Shown: positions 1 to 9,446, counted from the stretch's first letter. The stretch: 64,000 nt of DNA from Bradyrhizobium stylosanthis (GCF_001641335.1 NZ_LVEM01000002.1:785663-849662); one strand, 5' to 3'. Notes: generated by a model from the sequence alone, not told the origin. Translations and numbers: made by a program.

Positions 1-1
1 C

Positions 2-1606
2 ACCGGTGTCTTCAACCGCATATTCGACCGGCTCTCGCACGGCTATGCCGGCCTCGCCAATTTCGTCATCCGCCATTCCGTGGTGATGCTGCTGGCTTAC
101 GTGGTGCTGATCGGCAGCGCCGGCTGGCTGATCGTGACCACGCCGCAGGGCTTCATCCCCGCGCAGGATCGCGGCTACGTCATCATCTCCGTGCAATTGC
201 CCGGCGCGGCCTCGCTGGCGCGCACCACCGAGGTGGTGCGCGAGATCGAGCGGATCTCGTTGGATACGCCGGGTATTATCCGCGTCGCTGCCTTCGCCGG
301 CTTCTCCGGCGCCACCCGCACGCAGGCCGGCAACGCGGCGGCGCTGTTCCCGGTGTTCGAGGAGCCCGAGGCGCGGATCAAGAAAGGCCTCACGGCGAAC
401 GCGATCACGGCCGAGCTGCGCAAGCGGCTTTCCGCGATACAGGGCGCGTTCATCATCGTCATCCCGCCGCCGGCCGTGCCCGGCATCGGCACCGGCGGTG
501 GCTTCACCATCCGCATCCAGGACCGGCAGGGTCGCGGCCCCGAAATGCTCGCCGCTGCGACCGACGAGCTGGTCGCCGCCGCGCGCAAATCGCACGCGCT
601 GCTCGCTCCCACGGTGTTCTCGCCGTTCTCGGCCAACACGCCGCAGCTGTTCGTCGACATCGACCGCACCAAGGCGCAGAAGCTCGGCGTGCCCATCGCC
701 AACATCAACGACACGATCCAGACCTATTTCGGGTCGACCTATGTCAACGACTTCAACCTGTTCGGTCGCACCTACCACGTCACCGCACAGGCCGACTTCC
801 CGTTCCGGAAGGAGCCAAGCGACCTTTCACGCCTGCGCACGCGTAATGCCAACGGCGACATGGTGATGCTCGGCAGCGTGGTCGAGTTCAAGGACGTCTC
901 GGGCCCCGACCGCGTCGCGCGCTACAATCTCTATGCGGCGTCCGAGCTGCAGGGCGAACCGGCGCCGGGCACCAGCTCGACCACCGCGCTCAACGCCATC
1001 AAGAAGCTCGCGGACGATACGCTGCCGAGCGGCTTCACCTTCGAATGGACGGATCTGTCCTACCAGCAGATCACCGGCGGCAATGCGGGCCTGCTCGTGT
1101 TCCCGATCTGCGTGCTGTTCGTCTATCTCGTGCTTGCCGCGCAATATGGCAGCTGGACGCTTCCATTCGCGGTCATCCTGATCGTGCCGATGTGCCTGCT
1201 GGCCGCCACCGTCGGCGTTCGCATCATGGGGCAGGACGTCAACATCCTGACCCAGATCGGCTTCGTCGTACTGGTGGGCCTCGCGGCGAAAAACGCGATC
1301 CTGATCGTGGAGTTCGCGCGCGACATCGAGAAGGAAGGCAAGCCCCGGCTGGAGGCCGTGATCGAGGCCTGCCGCTTGCGCCTGCGGCCGATCCTGATGA
1401 CGTCGTTCGCGTTCATCCTCGGCGTGCTGCCGCTGGTGGTCTCGACCGGCTCCGGTTCGGAGATGCGCCAGGCCGTCGGCGTTGCCGTCTTCTTCGGCAT
1501 GATCGGCGTCACCCTGTTCGGGCTGCTGTTCACCCCGATCTTCTACGTGGTGGTGCGGAACCTGGCCGAGGGGCGGCAGGACAAGAAGCCGGAGGCGGTG
1601 GCGTAG
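2..1606 (+). CDS. RND efflux pump inner-membrane subunit, C-terminal part (HAE1/AcrB type)
   Basis: The reading frame is open from the first base, so this is the C-terminal 534 residues of a gene that starts outside the window; the family is usually about 1040-1060 aa. After a cytoplasmic stretch comes a transmembrane helix (VVMLLAYVVLIGSAGWLIV), then the second periplasmic porter half opening with the typical GFIPAQDRGY, then the last five or six helices (LLVFPICVLFVYLVLAAQY onward, including GLAAKNAILIVEFARD, a family signature). These proteins are proton-driven trimers that export drugs or organic compounds together with a membrane-fusion protein and an outer-membrane channel; those partners are presumably upstream. 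Substrate cannot be told from this half. Confidence 0.93.
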   Translation, partial: TGVFNRIFDRLSHGYAGLANFVIRHSVVMLLAYVVLIGSAGWLIVTTPQGFIPAQDRGYVIISVQLPGAASLARTTEVVREIERISLDTPGIIRVAAFAGFSGATRTQAGNAAALFPVFEEPEARIKKGLTANAITAELRKRLSAIQGAFIIVIPPPAVPGIGTGGGFTIRIQDRQGRGPEMLAAATDELVAAARKSHALLAPTVFSPFSANTPQLFVDIDRTKAQKLGVPIANINDTIQTYFGSTYVNDFNLFGRTYHVTAQADFPFRKEPSDLSRLRTRNANGDMVMLGSVVEFKDVSGPDRVARYNLYAASELQGEPAPGTSSTTALNAIKKLADDTLPSGFTFEWTDLSYQQITGGNAGLLVFPICVLFVYLVLAAQYGSWTLPFAVILIVPMCLLAATVGVRIMGQDVNILTQIGFVVLVGLAAKNAILIVEFARDIEKEGKPRLEAVIEACRLRLRPILMTSFAFILGVLPLVVSTGSGSEMRQAVGVAVFFGMIGVTLFGLLFTPIFYVVVRNLAEGRQDKKPEAVA

Positions 1607-1638
1607 TTGGTGAGCCTCGACGTATCCAAAATCTCGGT

Positions 1639-1758
1639 GTCGTCCCGGCGAAGGCCGGGACCCATAACCCCAGGGAGAGGTGTGGGGCGAGCCGGTAACT
1701 CCAAGCCTTCGTAAAACCCTTGCTGCGGCGTATGGGTCCCGGCCTTCGCCGGGACGAC
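1639..1758. repeat. Intergenic inverted repeat, family A (long form)
   Basis: About 120 bp bounded by GTCGTCCCGGCGAAGG and its reverse complement, with CCGGGACCCATAACC just inside the left arm and its complement inside the right arm. It fills most of the gap between the efflux gene and the next gene. Near-identical copies occur at 9282, 11194, 14151, 36090 and 45924. Confidence 0.9.
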
Positions 1759-1877
1759 ACCATCTTTGTGGCAGGCTCACTTCATACTAACGACCAACAT
1801 GCAATGGATGGGCAGGGGCGGGGTTGTTCACTAGTATCCGCGCGATTTCAAAACAGAAAACTGCTGGGAGCTCACAG

Positions 1878-3071
1878 ATGAAATCAGCCCTTTTGGCCGC
1901 CGTCGCAACCTCGGCCCTGCTGCTGGCAGCGCCGGCCTTCGCGCAAGGCGTCAAGATCGGCATCCTCAACGACCAGTCCGGCGTCTATGCCGATTACGGC
2001 GGCAAATGGTCGGTCGAAGCGGCCAAGATGGCGATCGAGGATTTTGGCGGCGAGGTGCTCGGCCAGAAGATCGAACTCGTTACCGCCGATCACCAGAACA
2101 AGCCTGATCTTGCCACCTCGATCGCGCGGCGCTGGTACGACGTCGAGAACGTCGACATGATCACGGAGCTGACGACCTCCTCGGTCGCGCTCGCGATCCA
2201 CGAGCTTTCCAAGGAAAAGAAGAAGATCGACATCGTCGTCGGTGCTGCGACCTCGCGCCTCACCGGCGATGCCTGCCAGCCCTACGGCTTCCACTGGGCC
2301 TATGACACCCGCGCGCTCGGCGTCGGTACCGGCGGCGCGCTGACCAAGGCCGGCGGCGACACCTGGTTCTTCCTCACCGCGGACTACGCCTTCGGTTACG
2401 CGCTGGAAAAGGACACCAGCGAGATCGTCACCGCCAACGGCGGCAAGGTGGTCGGCTCGGTGCGCGTGCCGCTCAACTCCTCGGACTTCTCCTCCTTCCT
2501 GCTGCAGGCGCAGAGCTCGAAGGCGAAGATCGTCGGCCTCGCCAATGCCGGCCTCGACACCACCAACTCGATCAAGCAGGCGTCGGAATTCGGCATCGTC
2601 TCCGGCGGCCAGAAGCTCGCGGGCCTCCTGATGACGCTCGCCGAGGTGAACGGACTCGGCTTGCAGGCCGCGCAAGGCCTGGTGCTGACCGAGGCCTATT
2701 ACTGGGACGTCAACGACAAGTCGCGTCATCTCGGCGAACGCTTCCTCAAGCGCACCGGCCGGATGCCGAACATGATCCAGGCCGGCACCTATTCGGCGAC
2801 GCTGAGCTATCTCAAGGCCGTCAAGGCCGCCGGCACCAAGGATCCGGATGCCGTCGCCAAGAAGCTGAAGGAGCTGCCGGTCGACGACGACTTCGCGCAG
2901 GGCGGCAAGGTGCTCGAGAACGGCCGCATGGTCCACGACATGTATCTGTTCGAGGTCAAGAAGCCCTCGGAGTCGAAGAAGCCCTGGGACTATTACAAGC
3001 TGCTCGCCACCGTCCCCGGCGACAAGGCCTTCTTCACCGCCAAGGAAAGCGGCTGCCCGCTGACGAAGTGA
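1878..3071 (+). CDS. ABC transporter periplasmic substrate-binding protein, branched-chain amino acid/aromatic (Peripla_BP_6) type
   Basis: The product is 397 aa. It has a clear signal peptide (MKSALLAAVATSALLLAAPAFA) followed by VKIGILNDQSG, the usual start of LivJ-like binding proteins, and two lobes with DHQNKPD and LLQAQSSKAKIVGLANAG. The start at 1878 is preferred over an in-frame ATG at 1824 because GGGAG lies at 1866-1870 and the signal peptide begins there. No permease or ATPase gene is adjacent, so it is an orphan binding protein here. It is clearly related along its length to the protein at 61971-63182. Ligands of the family include branched-chain amino acids, amides and aromatic acids; the ligand here is unknown. 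Confidence 0.9.
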   Translation: MKSALLAAVATSALLLAAPAFAQGVKIGILNDQSGVYADYGGKWSVEAAKMAIEDFGGEVLGQKIELVTADHQNKPDLATSIARRWYDVENVDMITELTTSSVALAIHELSKEKKKIDIVVGAATSRLTGDACQPYGFHWAYDTRALGVGTGGALTKAGGDTWFFLTADYAFGYALEKDTSEIVTANGGKVVGSVRVPLNSSDFSSFLLQAQSSKAKIVGLANAGLDTTNSIKQASEFGIVSGGQKLAGLLMTLAEVNGLGLQAAQGLVLTEAYYWDVNDKSRHLGERFLKRTGRMPNMIQAGTYSATLSYLKAVKAAGTKDPDAVAKKLKELPVDDDFAQGGKVLENGRMVHDMYLFEVKKPSESKKPWDYYKLLATVPGDKAFFTAKESGCPLTK

Positions 3072-3106
3072 GGCATTGAGCCAAAGCTAGCGCAACAAAC
3101 TCCAAT

Positions 3107-3150
3107 GTCGTCCCGGCCTAGTGTGCAATTGCGCACTAGGCCGGGACGAC
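3107..3150. repeat. Short near-perfect 44-bp palindrome (family A outer arms with a different core)
   Basis: The outer arms GTCGTCCCGG match family A, but the centre is GTGTGCAATTGCGCAC with no long spacer. Only one base pair of the 22-bp stem is mismatched. It lies between two convergent genes (ends at 3071 and 3178) and could act as a transcription-stopping hairpin in both directions, although no T-run follows. Confidence 0.8.
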
Positions 3151-3177
3151 ACCGAGTGTGTGGCCGGCGCCTCGGGC

Positions 3178-3564
3178 TCACACCATCCGCAACACCACCG
3201 CTCCGAGCGCCCCCGCCCACAACGCGACGGCGGCCAGTGCCTGGATCCCAAAGCCGGGGCCGCGCTTGGCGGCGGCCTGCGAATAGCCGATGAAATAAAC
3301 GATGCGGCCGATGATCCACACCACGCCGATCCCCGCGGCGATGGCGTCGCTGATATAGATCGCGAACAGCCAGAGTGCCGGCAGGAAGATCGGCATCCAT
3401 TCCAGTGTGTTCATCTGGATGCGGAAAGCGCGCTCGAAATCCGGATGGCCCGACATCGCCGGTACCTTGACGCCCGTCCTGGTCCGTGCGCGCGAGACGT
3501 TGATGGAGGTGAAGAAATAAAATGCAATCGCCAGCAGCGTGACGAGGGCGGTGAGGTGATGCAT
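3178..3564 (-). CDS. MAPEG family membrane protein
   Basis: The product is a 128-aa integral membrane protein with about four helices (LTALVTLLAIAFYFFTSINV; FLPALWLFAIYIS; GIGVVWIIGRIVYFIGY; ALAAVALWAGALGAVVL). It has the MAPEG pattern of an early R-A-F-R-x-Q-x-N-T-L-E segment and a GRxxYxxGY motif. Bacterial members are small membrane proteins related to microsomal glutathione transferases; few have known substrates. It begins 26 bp after the end of the lipocalin-like gene at 3590 and may be the last gene of that operon. GGGAG precedes the start. Confidence 0.85.
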   Translation of the reverse strand: MHHLTALVTLLAIAFYFFTSINVSRARTRTGVKVPAMSGHPDFERAFRIQMNTLEWMPIFLPALWLFAIYISDAIAAGIGVVWIIGRIVYFIGYSQAAAKRGPGFGIQALAAVALWAGALGAVVLRMV

Positions 3565-3589
3565 TGGTAGCTCCCTTGCAGAAGCCGCC

Positions 3590-4672
3590 TCAATAGCCGG
3601 TCAGCTCGAGATAGCCAACGCCGTCATGCGTGCCGGCAAAGCTGATCGGACCTTCCCAATAGGAGAAGCCGGTTCCCATCCAGGCGTTCGGATTGAGCGG
3701 CCGGCACAGGATCGAGAATGATCGCGAGGGGATCGCGATCTGCCATTCCACCGGCAGCTTGCGCCCGGCAATCTCGACTGTGGCCTTCGGCATCATCTGG
3801 ATGTCGCCGCCCGCGATCATCTGCGTCTCGCCGCTCGCGCTGATCCAGTTGCCGAATGGATAGTCTTTGCCGTCTTTCTGCCGCAGCCGGTACAGCATCA
3901 GCTTGTCGCCGGATGACAGATGCAGCGACAGCCAGTCCCAGCCTGTCTGGTCGGCATCGAGAGGCTGGCTGCTCCATTCCCGATCCATCCAGGCTTGCCC
4001 TGTCACATCGACCGGCTTGTCGTCGATGGTGAGCGTGCCGCGCGCGCGGTAGAACGGCTGGCTATAATAATACGACGCCTGCCCGCGCTCCGACTTGCGG
4101 CTGAAGCCGCGGTCGCCCTGCAGCACCACCTGGCGATCGGCCTCCAGCGTCAGCGCGTAACTGAAGTCCGTGCCGGATGCCTTCAGTGTCAGCGGTGCGA
4201 GCGTGCGATCGTCGGTGCGCTCGGAGCCTTTCATTTCCCAATCATCGATCCAAGCCGCAAACGGTTTTGCCGTGACGCCGGCCTGCCCGATACCGCCGCG
4301 CGAAAACAGCTCGTTGAAGCGATGGGTGCCGGCGCGTGTCACCGCGGCATGCGCCATCCAGATCTGCTGATTGGCCCAGCCTTCGCCTTGCGGTCCCGGC
4401 TGTGCCGCCTGTCGGAACAGTGTCCATTGCAGGCCGCAGGCCGCGCCGCCGGCGTCCATGAGGTTCGCCGTGAGATACCACCACTCGATGCGGAACTCCG
4501 GATGCGGTCCGTGATCTCCGGGGAAGCTGAATGTTTTTCCCGGCGTCACCTTCGCAAAGCCGTCGGCGGTCTCACCGAGCCCGGCATAGCCTTGCGCTTG
4601 CGCACGGCGCGCGAGCGCGAGTGCGGCGATGCCGCCGGCGAACGCGCGCCGCGAGATCCGGTCAGCGCTCAT
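3590..4672 (-). CDS. Lipocalin-like (AttH/CrtC-fold) exported protein
   Basis: The product is 360 aa with a Tat-type signal (SRRAFAGGIAALALARRAQA). The mature part opens with the AttH-like FPGDHGPHPEFRIEWWYLTANL region, followed by beta-rich sequence containing WTLFRQAA, GQAWMDREWSSQPL and DWLSLHLSSGDKLMLYRLR. AttH and carotenoid 1,2-hydratase share this fold; in att operons it accompanies an ABC exporter. The gene overlaps the FtsX-type permease upstream by 11 bp, so translation is probably coupled. The role is inferred to be a secreted or periplasmic partner of that exporter, possibly handling a hydrophobic molecule. No enzyme activity can be assigned. Confidence 0.82.
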   Translation of the reverse strand: MSADRISRRAFAGGIAALALARRAQAQGYAGLGETADGFAKVTPGKTFSFPGDHGPHPEFRIEWWYLTANLMDAGGAACGLQWTLFRQAAQPGPQGEGWANQQIWMAHAAVTRAGTHRFNELFSRGGIGQAGVTAKPFAAWIDDWEMKGSERTDDRTLAPLTLKASGTDFSYALTLEADRQVVLQGDRGFSRKSERGQASYYYSQPFYRARGTLTIDDKPVDVTGQAWMDREWSSQPLDADQTGWDWLSLHLSSGDKLMLYRLRQKDGKDYPFGNWISASGETQMIAGGDIQMMPKATVEIAGRKLPVEWQIAIPSRSFSILCRPLNPNAWMGTGFSYWEGPISFAGTHDGVGYLELTGY

Positions 4673-7124
4673 TGGCGAACACCTTGACGAGGTTCGCCGG
4701 CTGCATCCGCGCCAGCCGCAGCATCGGCAGCAGCGCGGCCAGCAGCGAGGCGAGCAGCGCCACCGCGACCAGCTCGATCAGCTGCAGCGGAAACACATGG
4801 AACGGCAGCCGCCAGCCGAACGCCTTCACATTGACGATCGCGATCAGGCACCACGCCACCAGCAGTCCGAGCGGCACCGCCAGAAGTGCAGTGAACAGCG
4901 CCACCGATAGCGTCTTGGTCAATTCGATCGCGGCAAGGCGCGGTCGCGTGATCCCGATCGCCCACAACGGGGCAAGCTGCGGCAGGCGCGAATTCGCCAG
5001 CGTTAGCAGGCTGGTGAGCAGCGCGATGCCCGCGACGCCGAGCGTGAACGCATTCAGCGCCGAGGTCACCGCAAAGGTGCGGTTGAAGATGCGGATCGAC
5101 TCCGCCTTCACCGTCGCCTGGTCGGCGACGCTGCGGTCGTCGAGCGTGAACTGCTTCTGCAGGGCCGCGATCAGGCCGGGGATGTTCTCCTTCGCGACGA
5201 CCAGCCCGATCCGCGTTTGCGGCGTCTGCGGGAATTGCCGGATCAGCGCCGCGACGTTCACCGCGAGCTGCCCCTTGGGATTGCCGTAATCGGCATAGAT
5301 GCCGACGATGTCGAGCTCCCAGGTCCCGCCCGGCGCCGGCACCGCGATGACGTCGCCAACGCGCACATTCAACCGCCGGCTCAGTTGCTCGCTGATGAAG
5401 GCGGCGTTGCCCGGTATGAGCTGCGTCCAGGCGCGCGGTGCGGCCTCCAGCAGCGGCCAGCGCTCGCGATAGAGCGCATGATCGGGCAGGCCGAGCAATT
5501 CCACCGGCTGGCCCTGCACTTGCGTTTCGGCGCGGCCGCCCGACAGGATCGCCTGAACGTCGCCGCGCTCCTTCAGCCAATTGCGGATCGCGACGCCTTG
5601 CGCGTTGTCGGAGGCGCTGATGTAGACATCGGCGGCAAGCCGCCCGTTGAGCCAGCCAATGAAGGTGCGGCTGAACGTTTCCACCATGGTGGACACCCCG
5701 ACATTGACGGCAAGCGCGAGCAGCAGCGCCATCAGTGCCAGCGACAGGCCGGAGAGCTGCTGCCGGCTGTCGGCCCAGAACCATAGCGCGAGCGGCCCGC
5801 GCGCGGTGCGCTGGCCGATCAGCAGAATGATCTCGAGGAAGGCCGGCAGGATCAGAGCCGCACCCAGCATCAGCGCCGCCAGCACGCCGAAACCTGCGAT
5901 CAGCGACACGCCGTAATGGAGCAGCAGCAGCGCGACCGCGAATACGGCGCACGCCGCCAGGCTCTGCAGGACCAGCCAGCGGCGCTGCCGCTGCTGCCAG
6001 GCGCGCGGCTGCGCGGTGGCCAATACCGGCATCCTGATCGCCTTGATCAGACTAGTCGCCGCCGCAACGAGCGCGCCGGCAACGCTGATGCCGATGCCGG
6101 CGAGCCACCATTCGCTGCGCAAGCTGAGCTGCCCCGGGATCTGTGCACCATAGAGCCCGCGCAGTGACGCCGCGACGTCGGGGAGCAGCGCGGCCGCGAT
6201 GAAGTAGCCGCAGACCAGCCCGATCAGGCCTGCGACCAGCGCCAGCGCCACCAGCTCGACCACCAGCACGGTGTTCACCAGCCGCGCCGAGGCGCCACAG
6301 GCCCGCAAGGTCCGCAGCATCGGCAGCCGCTGCTCGAAGGCGAGGCCCACGGCCGAATTGACGATGAAGAGGCCGACGAAGAACGACAGCAAGCCGAAGG
6401 CGGTGAGGTTGAGATGGAAACTGTCGGTGAGACGCTCCAGCTCCGTCTCCGCATTCGGCTCAACCCGCTGCAGCTGCTCGCCGACGACGCTTTGCAGCGG
6501 CGCCGGCTTGCCCTTCGGCTTGCCGAGCAGAAGTCGGGACACCTGATCCGGCTTGTTCAGCAGCCGCTGTGCCACGCCGATATCGACCACCAGCACGTCA
6601 GGCACCAGTTGCGGCAGCACGTGTAGCGGCGGCAGCTTGGCGCCGCTGCTGATCGGCAGCGCCGCGCCTTCGGTTTCCTGCAGATCGCTTAGTGTCTCCC
6701 GCGCCACCAATGTCTGGCCCGGCGGCGCGACGAAGCTGCGCAAATCCGAGGCACCGAGGCGCGGCGCGTTGCCGACATCGACCGGCATCGTCACCGGCTC
6801 GATGCCGAGCAGCCGCACCGAGCGGCCATTGACCTGGATGCGTCCCTCCAGCACCGGCGACACCGGCCAGCCCGCCCGGCGCAGCTTGACGAACAGCTCC
6901 TGCGGGAACGTCGCCGCATTTGGCGCCACCAACATCGCGGTGCGCGCGCCGCCAAAGGTCGCCGCGGCACGGTCATAGGCGTTGCGGGCCTGCTGGTTGA
7001 TGGCCTGCACGCCGCTCCACAGTGCGGTTGCCGCGATCAGCCCGATCAGCAGCGTCGCGAACTGCATCCTGTGCCGCCGCCAATGGCTCAGGAGCACGGC
7101 GAGCACCCAGAGCGCGCGTCTCAT
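4662..7124 (-). CDS. ABC exporter permease with two FtsX-like domains (AttG/LolC/MacB class)
   Basis: The 820-aa product has an N-terminal helix (FATLLIGLIAATALWSGVQA), a large periplasmic domain to about residue 250, a first FtsX core of three helices, further helices near the middle, a second periplasmic domain, and a last FtsX core ending in LVAVALLASLLAALLPMLRL. This is the double-FtsX layout of permeases that work with a LolD-like ATPase to extract or export lipids, lipoproteins or hydrophobic compounds. It overlaps the ATPase gene upstream by 4 bp and the lipocalin-like gene downstream by 11 bp. The three genes match the attF-attG-attH order; the transported substrate is unknown. Confidence 0.9.
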   Translation of the reverse strand: MRRALWVLAVLLSHWRRHRMQFATLLIGLIAATALWSGVQAINQQARNAYDRAAATFGGARTAMLVAPNAATFPQELFVKLRRAGWPVSPVLEGRIQVNGRSVRLLGIEPVTMPVDVGNAPRLGASDLRSFVAPPGQTLVARETLSDLQETEGAALPISSGAKLPPLHVLPQLVPDVLVVDIGVAQRLLNKPDQVSRLLLGKPKGKPAPLQSVVGEQLQRVEPNAETELERLTDSFHLNLTAFGLLSFFVGLFIVNSAVGLAFEQRLPMLRTLRACGASARLVNTVLVVELVALALVAGLIGLVCGYFIAAALLPDVAASLRGLYGAQIPGQLSLRSEWWLAGIGISVAGALVAAATSLIKAIRMPVLATAQPRAWQQRQRRWLVLQSLAACAVFAVALLLLHYGVSLIAGFGVLAALMLGAALILPAFLEIILLIGQRTARGPLALWFWADSRQQLSGLSLALMALLLALAVNVGVSTMVETFSRTFIGWLNGRLAADVYISASDNAQGVAIRNWLKERGDVQAILSGGRAETQVQGQPVELLGLPDHALYRERWPLLEAAPRAWTQLIPGNAAFISEQLSRRLNVRVGDVIAVPAPGGTWELDIVGIYADYGNPKGQLAVNVAALIRQFPQTPQTRIGLVVAKENIPGLIAALQKQFTLDDRSVADQATVKAESIRIFNRTFAVTSALNAFTLGVAGIALLTSLLTLANSRLPQLAPLWAIGITRPRLAAIELTKTLSVALFTALLAVPLGLLVAWCLIAIVNVKAFGWRLPFHVFPLQLIELVAVALLASLLAALLPMLRLARMQPANLVKVFANER

Positions 7125-7774
7125 GCGATCCGCCCCGCATGCAGGGTGAGGTGGCGGTCGAGCGTGCCGGCCAGATGCAGGCTGTGCGTCACCATCAGGA
7201 AGCCGCAGCCGGTGCGCGCGACGAGGTCGCGCGTCAGCGCCAGCACGTCCTCGGCGGTATCTTCGTCAAGATTTCCGGTCGGCTCGTCCGCGAGCAGCAG
7301 CGAAGGCTTTGTCGCCAGCGCCCGGCCGATCGCGACCCGCTGCTGCTGGCCGCCCGACAATTGCTCCGGATAACGCTTGAGGAGACTGCCGAGCCCGAGC
7401 CGCTCGATCAGCTCCTTGCTCCAGGCCGCATCGTGCCGGCCGGCGATCCGTGCCTGGAAGGCCAGATTGTCCGCGACCGACAGGCTCGGGATCAGGTTGA
7501 ACTGTTGAAACACCAGCCCGATCCGGTCGCGCCGCAAGCCGGCGCGCCCCGCGTCCGAGAGTTTTGTGACCTCGGTATCCTCCAGCCGGATCGAGCCGCC
7601 ATCGGCGGCATCCAGCCCGGCGATCAGGTGCAGCAGGGTGCTCTTGCCGCTGCCGGATTCGCCGGTCAGCGCGACGCGCTCCCCGGCCCTGAGGTCGAGG
7701 TCGACGCCGCGCAGCACATGGACCGGCTCGCCGGCGGAGGAGAAGGTCTTCGAGAGGTTTCGGATGCTCAGCAA
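7121..7774 (-). CDS. ABC exporter ATPase (LolD/MacB/AttF class)
   Basis: The product is about 217 aa with all nucleotide-binding motifs: Walker A GESGSGKSTLL, Q-loop FQQFNLIPSL, signature LSGGQQQRVAIGRAL, Walker B LLLADEPTGNLDE and H-loop VTHS. It energises the permease encoded immediately downstream (4-bp overlap). The start is uncertain: TTG at 7774 gives the usual MLSIRNLSKTF opening but lacks a good ribosome site, while an in-frame GTG at 7816 adds 14 residues. The divergent MFS gene starts 144 bp away, so both promoters share this gap. Confidence 0.93.
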   Translation of the reverse strand: MLSIRNLSKTFSSAGEPVHVLRGVDLDLRAGERVALTGESGSGKSTLLHLIAGLDAADGGSIRLEDTEVTKLSDAGRAGLRRDRIGLVFQQFNLIPSLSVADNLAFQARIAGRHDAAWSKELIERLGLGSLLKRYPEQLSGGQQQRVAIGRALATKPSLLLADEPTGNLDEDTAEDVLALTRDLVARTGCGFLMVTHSLHLAGTLDRHLTLHAGRIA

Positions 7775-7917
7775 GATTGATGCGCCGGACGGAATTAACT
7801 CAATGCTGCGTAGCACACCTGCCGTGGAAATGCCGGGGTTGCGTTGGCTTTCAAGCCGTTGTTAGCTCCCAAGACGGCCAAATCAAAAAGGCCGACCAAA
7901 TACATACGGGGAGAACG

Positions 7918-9252
7918 ATGAGCGCTCAGGGAACGCCCGAAATGGGCCGGACGGCAGGGGATTCCAAGGCAACGCCGAAGGGCGCCTGGACCGTCACATT
8001 TCTCCTCTTTCTCTTCATGGTGGTGAACTTCGCGGACAAGATCGTCGTCGGCCTCGCCGGCGTGCCGATCATGACCGACATGAAGCTCAGCGCCGAGCAA
8101 TTCGGCCTGCTCGGGTCCTCGTTCTTCTTCCTGTTCTCGATCTCGGCCATCGTGGTCGGCTTCATCGTCAACAAGGTGCCGACGCGCTGGGTGCTGCTGA
8201 CGCTGGCGGTGATCTGGGCGCTGGCCCAGTTTCCGATGGTCGGCACCGTCTCCTTCACCACGCTTCTGATCTGCCGCATCGTGCTGGGGGCCGGCGAAGG
8301 CCCGGCCTTCTCGGTCGCCGCGCACGCGATCTACAAATGGTTCCCCGACGAGAAGCGCACGCTGCCGACCGCGATCCTGTCGCAGGGCTCGGCCTTCGGC
8401 GTCATCCTCGCCGTGCCGGCGTTGAACTGGGTCATCGTCAACCACTCCTGGCACTACGCTTTCGGCGCGCTCGGCGTCGTCGGCCTGATCTGGGTCTGCG
8501 CCTGGCTCGCGCTCGGCAAGGAAGGCCCGCTGGAGGACACCCAGGTTCTCGCCGCCACCGAGGCGAAGATTCCCTATGTGCAGCTTCTGACCTCGCGCAC
8601 CTTCGTCGGCTGCGTCGTCGCGACCTTCGGCGCCTATTGGGCGCTGTCGCTCGGCCTCACCTGGTTCACGCCCTTCATCGTCAAGGGCCTCGGCTTCTCG
8701 CAGAGCCAGGCCGGCTTTATCTCGATCCTGCCCTGGGTGTTCGGTGCGACCATCGTCATCCTTACCGGCTGGATCTCGCAGGTGATGATGGCGCGCGGCT
8801 ACACCACGCGCATCTCGCGCGGCGTGCTCGGCTCGGTGCCGCTGATCATCGGCGGCCTGATCCTCGCCGGGATGGCGCATGTGCAGGGCCCGGGCCTGCA
8901 GATCGCGCTGCTGGTCGTCGGCTCCGGCCTGTGCGGCGCGATCTATGTGGTCTGCCCGCCGATGCTCGGCGAGTTCACTCCGGCCTCGCAGCGCGGCGCG
9001 GTGATCGCCATCTACGGCGCGCTCTACACGCTCTCGGGCATCATCGCGCCCAGCGTGATGGGCACGGTGATCCAGCGCTCCGGCAGCATGCTCGACGGCT
9101 ACATGACCGGCTTCACCATCAACGCGGTGGTGATGGCCGCCTCCGGCGTCATCGGCTTGCTGCTGCTGTGGCCGAACACGGAAAAGGCCAGGCTGACGCG
9201 CGGTGCGGCTCCGCAAGGAACGTCGCTGAAGGGCGCGGTCTCGCCGACGTAA
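7918..9252 (+). CDS. MFS transporter (anion:cation symporter-like)
   Basis: The 444-aa product has 12 predicted helices. It starts with a soluble tail, then WTVTFLLFLFMVVNFADKIVVG, the NFADK pattern seen in phthalate/hexuronate-type organic-anion symporters. GAGEGPAFSVAAHAIYKWFP after helix 4 also fits that group. The start at 7918 is chosen because GGGAG lies nine bases upstream; in-frame codons from 7777 give no transporter-like sequence. Its neighbour downstream on the opposite strand is an N-acyl-D-amino-acid deacylase, so an organic-anion substrate such as an acylated amino acid is possible but not shown. Confidence 0.88.
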   Translation: MSAQGTPEMGRTAGDSKATPKGAWTVTFLLFLFMVVNFADKIVVGLAGVPIMTDMKLSAEQFGLLGSSFFFLFSISAIVVGFIVNKVPTRWVLLTLAVIWALAQFPMVGTVSFTTLLICRIVLGAGEGPAFSVAAHAIYKWFPDEKRTLPTAILSQGSAFGVILAVPALNWVIVNHSWHYAFGALGVVGLIWVCAWLALGKEGPLEDTQVLAATEAKIPYVQLLTSRTFVGCVVATFGAYWALSLGLTWFTPFIVKGLGFSQSQAGFISILPWVFGATIVILTGWISQVMMARGYTTRISRGVLGSVPLIIGGLILAGMAHVQGPGLQIALLVVGSGLCGAIYVVCPPMLGEFTPASQRGAVIAIYGALYTLSGIIAPSVMGTVIQRSGSMLDGYMTGFTINAVVMAASGVIGLLLLWPNTEKARLTRGAAPQGTSLKGAVSPT

Positions 9253-9281
9253 GGGCCTAAAAGCCCGCCACAAACACAACC

Positions 9282-9402
9282 GTCGTCCCGGCGAAGGCCG
9301 GGACCCATAACCACAGGAAGTGGTTTGGCGAAGACTCGGAGTGGGCGTTTTGCGATCCCACTCCCTTTCGTGGCTATGGGTCCCGGCCTTCGCCGGGACG
9401 AC
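9282..9402. repeat. Intergenic inverted repeat, family A (long form)
   Basis: This copy of the 120-bp element runs from GTCGTCCCGGCGAAGG to its reverse complement, between two convergent genes. Confidence 0.9.
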
Positions 9403-9446
9403 ACTGAACGCGTTGAAGCGCCTTTGCGCCTCAGACCCAATTCGCC

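Noticed and set aside
1530..1763. Recurring peptides such as WVPAFAGTT and VPAKAGTH in many small frames
   Set aside because: They are translations of the family A palindromes and do not indicate real proteins or a repeated protein domain.
827..1780. Long minus-strand frame of 317 codons opposite the RND gene
   Set aside because: It is antisense to a clear RND coding region, its residues are dominated by Arg, His, Asp and Gln typical of GC-rich shadow frames, and no domain is recognisable.
7795..9279. 494-codon minus-strand frame opposite the MFS gene
   Set aside because: It is a shadow frame of the MFS gene with the same Arg/His/Asp bias and no hydrophobic or domain pattern.
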